Part shown: positions 25,434 to 32,823 of the stretch, piece by piece
Layout of the letters: each line of letters starts with the position of its first letter
Numbering within the stretch: position 1 is the first letter of the stretch
From: Parablautia intestinalis
Lineage (GTDB): Bacteria > Bacillota > Clostridia > Lachnospirales > Lachnospiraceae
Direction: 5' to 3'
Assembly: GCA_003612395.1 (NCBI GenBank)
Contig: RAYQ01000002.1
Coordinates: forward strand, 1-64,000
DNA length: 64,000 bases
Translations under genes and position numbers: made by a program
Notes under the pieces: model-generated
What the model saw: the letters and a program-made list of their open reading frames with translations, nothing else
Told to the model about the DNA's origin: nothing
The model's database searches: none

Positions 25434-27302
25434 ATGAATAAAAAGCAGAAAAAAATGCTCGTCCGTATTATCATTGCTTTTGTGCTGTTTGCAGGGCTGC
25501 TTGTCTGCGGGCACATGGGGCTTTTGGAGAGCATAGAGCATACATGGATTCTATTTGTGGTTTACCTGATCCCTTATCTGGTGATCGGGTATGATATTAT
25601 TTTTAAGGCGGCAAGAAATATCAGCCACGGACAGGTATTTGACGAAAACTTTCTGATGATGATAGCAACCTTTGGAGCCTTTGGCGTGAGAGAGTACTCA
25701 GAGGCTGTTGCGGTCATGCTTTTTTATCAGGTGGGGGAGCTGTTTCAAAGCTATGCGGTTGGAAAATCGCGGCAGTCCATATCTGACATGATGGATATTT
25801 GTCCGGAATACGCCAATATAGAGGTGGATGGATTGCTGACCCGGGTTGACCCTGACGATGTGGAGATTGGCAGCATTATAGTCATTAAACCGGGCGAGAG
25901 GATTCCCCTTGACGGCGTGGTAGTGGAAGGGGAGTCGCTGATTGACACCGCGGCCCTTACCGGCGAGTCCGTTCCGCGCAGAGCTTCTAAGGGAGATGAA
26001 ATTATCAGCGGCTGTGTCAACGGCAGCGGTACGCTTAAAGTTCGTGTATCTAAAGAGTTTGAGGATTCCACAGTGGCGAAGATTTTAGAGCTTGTGGAAA
26101 ATGCCGGCTCCAAAAAGGCTAAAGTAGAAAATTTCATTACAAAATTTGCAAAATATTATACGCCGGTGGTTACCATCAGTGCAGTGGCGCTTGCTTTTGT
26201 TCCTCCCCTTATCTTAGGAGGCAGTTTTGGCGAATGGATACAGAGAGCCTGCATTTTTCTGGTAATCTCCTGTCCCTGCGCCCTTGTTATTTCCGTTCCG
26301 CTTGGCTTTTTTGGAGGGATTGGCGCATCTTCTAAGCTTGGCATTCTGGTAAAAGGGAGCAACTATCTGGAAGCGGTTGCGGAAATGACTACCATTGTTT
26401 TTGACAAGACAGGAACCCTTACCAAGGGAGAATTTAAGGTACAGGAAATACTTCCGGAGGGCTGCGGCAGGGAAGAGCTTCTTGAAATGGCGGCTTTAGG
26501 AGAGGGATATTCCAATCATCCTATCGCTGCTTCTATCAGAGAGGCCTATGGAAAAAACATAAATATGAACCGGGTAGGGCAGGCAGAGGAAATCGCAGGA
26601 GAAGGCATCCGGATTTTGGTAGATGGCAGAGAAGTACTGCTGGGTAATGAAAAGCTGATGACAAATAAAGGAATTGCTTATATCCCCTGTGAAAGCGCGG
26701 GGACGGTAGTCTATGGAGCATGTGAAGAAAGATATATGGGGGCAATCGTCATTTCAGACACCATAAAAGAGGGAGCTAAAAAGGCCATTCAAAGCATGAA
26801 GCAGGTAGGCGTTAAAAAGTGCGTTATGCTGACCGGAGACAGGCAGCAGGCGGCCCGGGCAGTGGCACGGGAAATCGGAATTGACCAGGTGCATGCCGAG
26901 CTTCTTCCGGGAGATAAGGTAACAAAGGTGGAGGAGCTTTTAAAGGAGCAGCAGGGAAAAGAAAAGCTGGCTTTTGTGGGAGACGGAATCAACGATGCGC
27001 CGGTGCTCACCAGAGCGGATATCGGCATCGCCATGGGCAGCATGGGCTCAGATGCGGCAATTGAGGCCGCAGATGTGGTTTTGATGGATGATGATGTAGG
27101 TAAAATTGCAGCGGTGGTAAAAATAGCCAGAAAGACTCTGAGGATTGTAAAGCAGAATATTATATTTGCGCTGTCAGTAAAAGCGCTGGTGCTGCTTCTT
27201 GGAGCATTTGGCCTTGCCAATATGTGGGAGGCTGTATTTGCGGACGTTGGTGTTTCCGTGATTGCAATCTTAAACGCCATGCGGGCGTTGAAAATCAAAT
27301 AA
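25434..27302 (+). CDS. P1B-type (Zn/Cd/Pb) heavy-metal-exporting ATPase
   Basis: 622 residues, eight predicted membrane helices. Landmarks: TGES in the actuator domain, CPC in TM6 (ISCPCALVIS), DKTGT phosphorylation loop, and GDGINDAP hinge. TM7/TM8 contain NIIFALSVK and DVGVS, the Lys...Asp-x-Gly pattern of the P1B-2 zinc/cadmium/lead group. It has no N-terminal HMA domain, matching the separate HMA gene upstream. GAGGGG precedes the ATG at 25434. The gap of 249 bp from the HMA gene contains no gene or terminator that I can see, so co-transcription is likely. Confidence 0.92.
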   Translation: MNKKQKKMLVRIIIAFVLFAGLLVCGHMGLLESIEHTWILFVVYLIPYLVIGYDIIFKAARNISHGQVFDENFLMMIATFGAFGVREYSEAVAVMLFYQVGELFQSYAVGKSRQSISDMMDICPEYANIEVDGLLTRVDPDDVEIGSIIVIKPGERIPLDGVVVEGESLIDTAALTGESVPRRASKGDEIISGCVNGSGTLKVRVSKEFEDSTVAKILELVENAGSKKAKVENFITKFAKYYTPVVTISAVALAFVPPLILGGSFGEWIQRACIFLVISCPCALVISVPLGFFGGIGASSKLGILVKGSNYLEAVAEMTTIVFDKTGTLTKGEFKVQEILPEGCGREELLEMAALGEGYSNHPIAASIREAYGKNINMNRVGQAEEIAGEGIRILVDGREVLLGNEKLMTNKGIAYIPCESAGTVVYGACEERYMGAIVISDTIKEGAKKAIQSMKQVGVKKCVMLTGDRQQAARAVAREIGIDQVHAELLPGDKVTKVEELLKEQQGKEKLAFVGDGINDAPVLTRADIGIAMGSMGSDAAIEAADVVLMDDDVGKIAAVVKIARKTLRIVKQNIIFALSVKALVLLLGAFGLANMWEAVFADVGVSVIAILNAMRALKIK

Positions 27303-27442
27303 CAGCAAATATTTTTACACAAAATTCACATTTTTGGGAACTTGCTAAAAGGCATAATGTAAATATTGTAATTATTGATGATAGGTATGAAATAAATGTC
27401 GAATTGCAATAGCAAATTGGAATCTGAGATGAGAAAATAGCT

Positions 27443-27584
27443 ATGGAGATGAGAAAATATCAGCCATCAGATTGTGAAGAATTGACAAAGTGCTGACCAT
27501 CAGGGAAAAGGAATTGCTGCTGCTATTTGCGAACAATTGGAGAAAGCGGTTCAGGGAAATATTGTTATTAACGCGAGGTTAACT
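27443..27584 (+). pseudogene. GNAT acetyltransferase remnant with internal deletion
   Basis: The reading MEMRKYQPSDCEELTK (27443-27490) is a typical GNAT N-terminus and is followed by a stop. In another frame, from about 27499, DHQGKGIAAAICEQLEKAV appears, the acetyl-CoA motif A and following helix from the C-terminal half. The middle of the gene, about 80-90 residues, is missing. The second fragment runs in frame into the next gene. A 14-bp direct repeat GAGATGAGAAAATA (27426-27439, 27446-27459) duplicates the start region. Confidence 0.75.
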
Positions 27585-27992
27585 ATGTGGAAATGCCCTA
27601 AATGTGGTAGAGAATTTAAGAATACAAATCAAAATCATTTTTGTGGAGAAAAACCAGGAACGGTTGAAGAATATATTTTGCTTCAGGATGATGAAAAGCA
27701 GGCAGATCTGTTTCTTGTCAGACAAATATTGAAGCAGTCACTTCCGGAAGCAGAAGAACGTATTTCATGGAGTATGCCAACCTACTGGAAAAATCATAAT
27801 ATTCTTCATTTTGCTGCATCCCGAAAACATATCGGATTTTATCCCGGCCCGGAGGCGGTAGAAGAATTTAAAGAAGAGCTGAAAGGATATAGTGTAGATA
27901 AAGGAACCATACGTATTCCGTATGGGAGAGTGGACATTGAGTTGATAAAAAGAATAGCTCAATGGTGTTGGGATACGGGTAATCACGCCTGA
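27585..27992 (+). CDS. DUF1801/YdhG-type protein with N-terminal zinc ribbon
   Basis: 135 residues. MWKCPKCGREFKNTNQNHFC forms a treble-clef-like zinc site (two CxxC/HxxC-type pairs). The remainder, including ISWSMPTYWKNHNILHFAASRKHIGFYPG, is the DUF1801 signature, a fold related to iron chaperone frataxin-like proteins; function unproven. The ATG at 27585 has only a weak ribosome binding site, and the frame is open upstream into the GNAT remnant, so a fused longer product starting at a TTG near 27537 is possible. Confidence 0.75.
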   Translation: MWKCPKCGREFKNTNQNHFCGEKPGTVEEYILLQDDEKQADLFLVRQILKQSLPEAEERISWSMPTYWKNHNILHFAASRKHIGFYPGPEAVEEFKEELKGYSVDKGTIRIPYGRVDIELIKRIAQWCWDTGNHA

Positions 27993-28364
27993 AGCAGAAT
28001 GCAAGAAGACTTTTTATCCCACTTATGATCGGGTTTTACAGAACCATCAGAAGTGGCTTTTATGACAAATTCCGTTTATTTATACGAAAAATAGAATTGG
28101 GAACAAGGATGACCAGTTTAATCTTCTGGGTGCAAAAAATAACGATAGCCTCTCTGAAAGACAGGTTATCGTTATTTTTTATCAATCCGGGCACGCAATA
28201 TGGTGTGAGGGGACAGACAGGTTGCTAATGACCAGCGCCCTGCCTGATTATAAGAATAATCCGCAAAGCGGACCAGGGGTAAGAAAATTTATTGTACGGA
28301 AAGTCAGCTTATGCTAAAATAATGCAAAACCCATTACCAAATGAAAAGGAAACCATCCCTAAAA
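27993..28364. other. Intergenic stretch of about 370 bp
   Basis: Apart from the terminator at 28138-28180 I see only a small TCCGC-AAA-GCGGA hairpin near 28260. Short frames at 28025-28228 have no homology I can recognise and may be gene debris. No promoter is convincing ahead of the next gene. Confidence 0.5.
28138..28180. terminator. Strong bidirectional terminator
   Basis: A 14-bp stem (28138-28151 with 28163-28176, one G-T wobble) is flanked by an A tract on the left and a T tract on the right. It closes the DUF1801 transcript. Confidence 0.85.
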
Positions 28365-29495
28365 ATGGTGACAATTTTGAAGAACGCATTGATAAAAAAA
28401 ATAATTTCAAAAGAAAAAGTATCTGTTTTGCTCTCAGGAGGCGTCTGTCTGCTGCTTTTATGCTGCCCCTTTTCTGCTTCGGCTAAGGAAACAGACGGCG
28501 GGAAAACACTCTTGATAAAGTACCAGAACTACCAGCAGCGCTTTTGGGAGATTGAGCGGCAGGAAGAAATTGAACAGGCAGGCTTTGGCGTTATTGAGGA
28601 TCAGATTTTTCCCATAGAGACCAAAAGTTTTGGACAGGTTTACCTGGTGCCGGCCCTTGACAGGGTTTATAACAGGCTGGCGCTTTTTTTGGCAGACGAG
28701 GATGGGAATGTGGTGTACAAGACCGACCAGCTGGAAGCCAACAGCCGGAACACCGGTGAAATGAAGCAGCCCATAAAGGAGCTTAAGGCTATTTCCTTCC
28801 AGGAATTGAACGGGGACGGCCTGATGGACATTGTGCTGATCACCACCTGTGTCAATGACAAGGGTTCTTATGCAGGCAAGCCCTACAAGGTGGGGGATGT
28901 ACTGTTTCAGGATGAGGAGCGGTTTTACCGGGATTATAGAATTTCAGACAAGATCAACCGGTTTGGCATGAACAAAAGTGTGGAAAGTATTGTGGCCTTT
29001 GTGCGGGATGGCTATTCTACGGAGTTTTTATACACGTCAGCCACGAAAAAGGAGCTTTTGGATAATGGCTTTGAGATTGCCGCAGAGCAGTGTCATTACC
29101 GGCAGTTTGAAAAGTTCGGACGGCTTGAGGTGGTGCCGGGCACTTACACTATGGCAAATTTTGCAACTTTTATGATTTATCTGGTAAACGAACAGGGATA
29201 TATTGTCTGGAGTTTTCAGCCTATGGGGGATTTTGATAATCTTTATGCCCTGAAGGGGATTACCTGCAGGGATATTGACGGGGACGGGATGAAGGACATT
29301 GTAGTATTTGCCCGATACAGTTATGAGGGGAATGGAAACGAGCTGCTGGTAGAAAGCAATTATTCTATTTATTACCAGCGCACAGGGAGCTTTTATGAAG
29401 ATACACAGATAAAGAAGCAATATCCCTGCGAAGAGGAGGATACTCTGTCAGGGATTGTGGAGAAGGCACGCAGCTACTGGGGATGGACAGCGTAA
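28365..29495 (+). CDS. Secreted protein with FG-GAP/VCBS-like calcium-binding repeats
   Basis: About 376 residues. A signal peptide (basic start, hydrophobic core LLSGGVCLLLLCC, cleavage near SASA-KE) directs export. Two motifs, ELNGDGLMDIVLIT and DIDGDGMKDIVVFARY, are DxDGDGxxDI calcium loops like those in FG-GAP/VCBS beta-propellers. The two halves repeat a common pattern (FGQVYLVPAL.. and FGRLEVVPGT..). It lies just before a two-component system and could be an extracellular ligand or accessory sensor; this is inference. The start is uncertain: ATG at 28341 and 28365 are both possible. Confidence 0.65.
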   Translation: MVTILKNALIKKIISKEKVSVLLSGGVCLLLLCCPFSASAKETDGGKTLLIKYQNYQQRFWEIERQEEIEQAGFGVIEDQIFPIETKSFGQVYLVPALDRVYNRLALFLADEDGNVVYKTDQLEANSRNTGEMKQPIKELKAISFQELNGDGLMDIVLITTCVNDKGSYAGKPYKVGDVLFQDEERFYRDYRISDKINRFGMNKSVESIVAFVRDGYSTEFLYTSATKKELLDNGFEIAAEQCHYRQFEKFGRLEVVPGTYTMANFATFMIYLVNEQGYIVWSFQPMGDFDNLYALKGITCRDIDGDGMKDIVVFARYSYEGNGNELLVESNYSIYYQRTGSFYEDTQIKKQYPCEEEDTLSGIVEKARSYWGWTA

Positions 29496-29498
29496 AAA

Positions 29499-29536
29499 AA
29501 GAGATGAAAATCATCTCTTGATGAAAATCATCTCTT
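29499..29536 (+). terminator. Hairpin with tandem 17-bp duplication after the FG-GAP-like gene
   Basis: AAGAGATGA-AAA-TCATCTCTT (29499-29519) forms a 9-bp hairpin. The 17 bp at 29503-29519 are repeated exactly at 29520-29536, so the right arm is duplicated. T-rich sequence follows only weakly. Confidence 0.55.
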
Positions 29537-29626
29537 GAATAGTGTATGTATTTTTAACATGTACCGCAGGGAAAGCCAATGGTGTATGACAATAATCTCT
29601 GCTTATTGGATGCAGGAGGAATACGA

Positions 29627-30286
29627 ATGATCAAAATTTTAATAGTTGACGATGAAAAACCAATCTGCGATTTGATAGACTTAAATTTATCAGCATCCGG
29701 ATACCGCTGTACGTGTGTGCAGAACGGCTTAGACGCTATTGATCTGATAGAAAAAGAAAATTACGATCTGATTTTACTGGATATCATGCTGCCCGGGGCG
29801 GACGGGTATGATGTGATGGAATATGTGAGGCCCTTAAAGATTCCGGTGATTTTTATTACGGCAAAACACGAGGTGAGAGACAGGGTAAAAGGGCTTAAGC
29901 TGGGAGCTGATGATTATCTGGTAAAGCCTTTTGATGTGGTGGAGCTGGTGGCCCGGGTGGAGGCTGTGCTGCGCCGTTATAATAAGGCAGATAAGATGCT
30001 GACTGTGGGAAACATTGTGGTGGACGTGGAGGCCCGCAGGGTTTTGAAGAACGGAAAAGAAATCGTTTTGACGAATAAGGAGTTTGGTCTTCTGGTTCTG
30101 TTTATGCAGAATAAAAATGTGGCGCTTTTTCGTGAGGCCCTGTATGAAAAGGTCTGGGGAGACGAGTACTTCGGGGACAGCCGTACGCTGGATTTGCATG
30201 TGCAGCGCCTTCGCAAAAAGCTGGGATGGGAACAAAACCTGGTAGCGGTATATAAGGTTGGCTATCGTCTTGAAGTAACCGAATGA
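29627..30286 (+). CDS. OmpR/PhoB-family response regulator
   Basis: 219 residues. Receiver domain 1-115 with acidic pair VDDE (8-10), phospho-acceptor Asp52 (LLLDIMLPG), Thr in ITAKH and Lys in VKPFD. C-terminal winged helix (about 130-218) with SRTLDLHVQRLRKKLG. AGGAGGA lies 8 bp before the ATG at 29627. The kinase gene follows 78 bp on. A six-fold 11-bp repeat array near 32619-32680, ahead of the cell-wall enzyme gene, is a candidate target. Confidence 0.93.
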   Translation: MIKILIVDDEKPICDLIDLNLSASGYRCTCVQNGLDAIDLIEKENYDLILLDIMLPGADGYDVMEYVRPLKIPVIFITAKHEVRDRVKGLKLGADDYLVKPFDVVELVARVEAVLRRYNKADKMLTVGNIVVDVEARRVLKNGKEIVLTNKEFGLLVLFMQNKNVALFREALYEKVWGDEYFGDSRTLDLHVQRLRKKLGWEQNLVAVYKVGYRLEVTE

Positions 30287-30364
30287 ATGCGGAAATCCGG
30301 TGCATTTGGGGACACGCTCCGGCAGCGTCTGCCTGGAAAAAATGCATTATTATGGAGAAGTGAA

Positions 30365-31810
30365 ATGAAGTTTTCTTTAAAATTGCTCTTGTGGACAATC
30401 ATTGTCATGGCAATCGCCCTTGGCTTTAGCGGGTTTTATTTTGTGAATTATGTGTTTGAAACCTCTCTGGCAAGGGAAGCGCGGCAGGCGCTGGATGAAA
30501 ACAGCATTCTGTGCTTTGCCTTTGAGACGGCTGCTTTAAACGTGCCTGCCAAATATGATGTGTTGCAGGATAACACGGTGGAGCAGATTGCGGCAAATCT
30601 GGAAAGAAGCGGACAAAGCGCCGGCCGTATGCTGCGCCTTTCGGATGAAGAAAAGAGGGCGCTGTATGCCAGCGATGGGTTTGAGCCGGATGATGAGCTG
30701 TTAGGACAGATAGATGAAGCTACCAAGGCTTACCGGACTATCTGCTTAAACGGATACTATTATATCCAGACCGGCAGCGCGGTGAATGCGCTTGACAGAG
30801 TGCTTTACTTAGAAACCCTGCGGGATGTTTCGGAGGTGTTTAACGAGCGGGCGCTGGGATTTCGTGTGTACAGGCGTGTGACGGTGGTAATGCTGGTCTT
30901 TGGGACAGTTATCATGCATCTGATCGCTTCCTGGCTTACCAAACCAATCCGCCTGCTTACCAGAGCGACCAAGCGCATGGCGGAAGGCGACTACGATTAC
31001 AGGGCCAGACAGATAAGCAGCGATGAGTTAGGGCAGCTCACACTGGACTTTAATCAGATGGCGGAGGCGCTTGAGGAAAATATTAATAAGCTTGAGGATG
31101 AGATACAGGCAAAGGAAGATTTTGTGGGGGCCTTTGCCCATGAGCTGAAAACACCTTTGACGGCCATTATTGGGTATGCGGATATGCTGCGTTCCAGAAA
31201 GCTGGACGAGGAGAAAAGCTTTTTGTCCGCCAATTACATCTACACGGAGGGAAAACGGCTGGAAACCATGTCCATAAGGCTACTGGACATTATGGTGACC
31301 AGACACGGACAGGCTCAGTTTCAGGATGTTACGGCGGAAAGCCTGTTTTTGTATTTGAAAGATATGTTTAAGACCAATGAGGATATGGAATCTGTCTATT
31401 CCATGGAATTTGTCTATTCCTACGACAAGGCTATGGTGTGGGCGGAGAGCAGCATGATTATCACGGTGCTCATTAACCTTCTTGACAATGCCTGCAAGGC
31501 ATCGGAACCGGGAGCAGTGATAGAAGTGTCCGGAAAAAAAGAAGAAGCAGGCTACCGGTTTAGCGTAAAGGATCACGGGATTGGGATGCCAAAGTCAGAG
31601 ATACAAAAAATCACGAAAGCTTTTTACATGATTGACAAATCAAGATCCAGAAGCCATAACGGGGCCGGCCTGGGGCTTTCTCTTTGTACGGAAATCCTGT
31701 CTTTACATAACAGCTCCCTTGAGGTAGAAAGCATCCTGGGAGAGGGAACGAAGGTAAGCTTTGTTCTTGAGGATAGAATGGAGGCTGGGAATGAAGAAAT
31801 CCACCATTAA
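30365..31810 (+). CDS. Sensor histidine kinase
   Basis: 481 residues. TM1 at about 7-27, an extracytoplasmic sensor region of about 150 residues, TM2 at about 175-195, HAMP domain, then the dimerisation helix with His259 in FAHELKTPLTAIIGY. The ATPase domain has N box LLDNACKAS, G1 DHGIGM and G2 GAGLGLSLC. GGAGAAG precedes the ATG at 30365. It overlaps the next gene by 20 bp, so the anchored unknown protein (31791) is translated with it and may belong to the signalling unit. Confidence 0.93.
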   Translation: MKFSLKLLLWTIIVMAIALGFSGFYFVNYVFETSLAREARQALDENSILCFAFETAALNVPAKYDVLQDNTVEQIAANLERSGQSAGRMLRLSDEEKRALYASDGFEPDDELLGQIDEATKAYRTICLNGYYYIQTGSAVNALDRVLYLETLRDVSEVFNERALGFRVYRRVTVVMLVFGTVIMHLIASWLTKPIRLLTRATKRMAEGDYDYRARQISSDELGQLTLDFNQMAEALEENINKLEDEIQAKEDFVGAFAHELKTPLTAIIGYADMLRSRKLDEEKSFLSANYIYTEGKRLETMSIRLLDIMVTRHGQAQFQDVTAESLFLYLKDMFKTNEDMESVYSMEFVYSYDKAMVWAESSMIITVLINLLDNACKASEPGAVIEVSGKKEEAGYRFSVKDHGIGMPKSEIQKITKAFYMIDKSRSRSHNGAGLGLSLCTEILSLHNSSLEVESILGEGTKVSFVLEDRMEAGNEEIHH

Positions 31811-32621
31811 TTTTGCATTGATTTTTTTTGCAGTTGTAGTTATGGCGGCGTCTATCTGGGGGCCCGAGATGCTTACCGGGTACCGGGACCGGACGGTACT
31901 TGACAGGATCAGCACGGAAATCTCGGAAGGAGAGGGACAGGGATACCGCTACCGGCTTGGAAGAAGTGAGAAGCTTTTTATTTTATCCCAGTGCTTAAAC
32001 AGCCAGAGCCTTCCGCAAAGCGAACAAAGCGCGCTTACCAGGACGGAGGGGGAAGAAACAGACTATCAGGATCTGGAAGGCACTTATGCTTTTGTGGTAA
32101 ATCACAGAGGGCCCACCGGGAGGGAAATAACCAGAGAGGAAATTTTTCATACCTGTAATGAAATGCTTTCTTCTTTAAAGGAATTTGGTATCCTTCCGGA
32201 AACGGTAAAAGAGGTAAACAGCAATGATTACGAGGCTGTGCTTTATTCTGCTATTGATGTATTAGAGCCCAGAAACAATGTGGCGGTATGGAAGGTTAGC
32301 CTTTCCAACAGCAAAAAGAATGCAGACAAAGCCAACCGGCTTTTAGACGCCTATGTGGATGCAGATGACGGAAAAATTTATGAGTGGTATGCCAGAACGG
32401 AATATACCTGGGAAGATATTGACACGGATGCGGTTATCGAAAAGTGGAGCGAGTATATGGGACTTGAGAGCCCCGAGCCTTATGAGACGGATAATCCGCT
32501 GCTTGAGTCGGCAACCTATTACAAAAAGTATATGTTTTCGGGAGTGGGAGAAGAAAAATGTATTGTAACCATAGGTTTTTATGAGGGGATAAACGAATTG
32601 TTTTTAAAGGTTTCAAGATGA
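31791..32621 (+). CDS. Membrane-anchored extracytoplasmic protein of unknown function
   Basis: 276 residues. One N-terminal membrane segment (STINFALIFFAVVVMAASIWG, about 4-23), then a soluble outside domain with acidic residues and the segment VWKVSLSNSKKNADKANRLLDAYVDADDGKIYEWYAR, which looks like a PepSY/YcdB-like small beta domain. I do not recognise the family. The start overlaps the kinase gene by 20 bp with GGAGG upstream. Coupled expression with the kinase suggests an accessory sensor or inhibitor, by inference only. Its stop codon forms part of the first box of the regulatory array. Confidence 0.7.
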   Translation: MKKSTINFALIFFAVVVMAASIWGPEMLTGYRDRTVLDRISTEISEGEGQGYRYRLGRSEKLFILSQCLNSQSLPQSEQSALTRTEGEETDYQDLEGTYAFVVNHRGPTGREITREEIFHTCNEMLSSLKEFGILPETVKEVNSNDYEAVLYSAIDVLEPRNNVAVWKVSLSNSKKNADKANRLLDAYVDADDGKIYEWYARTEYTWEDIDTDAVIEKWSEYMGLESPEPYETDNPLLESATYYKKYMFSGVGEEKCIVTIGFYEGINELFLKVSR

Positions 32622-32680
32622 TGCAGATTTGATGCAAAAATAATGGAACAATGATGCAAGAATGATGATAAAATGATGCA
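32619..32680 (+). promoter_or_regulatory. Six 7-bp boxes at exact 11-bp period, candidate OmpR-family binding array
   Basis: Boxes start at 32619, 32630, 32641, 32652, 32663 and 32674. Four are exactly TGATGCA; the third is TAATGGA and the fifth TGATGAT. Spacers are always 4 bp and A-rich. Seven plus four is the layout of PhoB/PhoP direct-repeat sites. The last box occupies the -35 position relative to TATATA at 32699-32704, as at activator-dependent promoters. The likely binder is the response regulator encoded at 29627-30286. Confidence 0.75.
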
Positions 32681-32691
32681 CCGTATGTGTA

Positions 32692-32710
32692 GACTGTTTA
32701 TATAACAGTC
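32692..32710 (+). promoter_or_regulatory. -10 region inside a palindrome
   Basis: GACTGTT-TATAT-AACAGTC is a perfect inverted repeat whose centre supplies the putative -10 box (TATATA, 32699-32704) of the cell-wall enzyme gene. The -35 position is covered by the last box of the array rather than a TTGACA. Confidence 0.55.
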
Positions 32711-32823
32711 AGCCGGGTAACTATACGGACAATCTGTTTTACACAAATCCTGTTAAGGCTTATCGCAGGATGGATTGTCCGGGTATAGGACATTCCCTGT
32801 CGCACGAAAGGGGCATCATTTTT

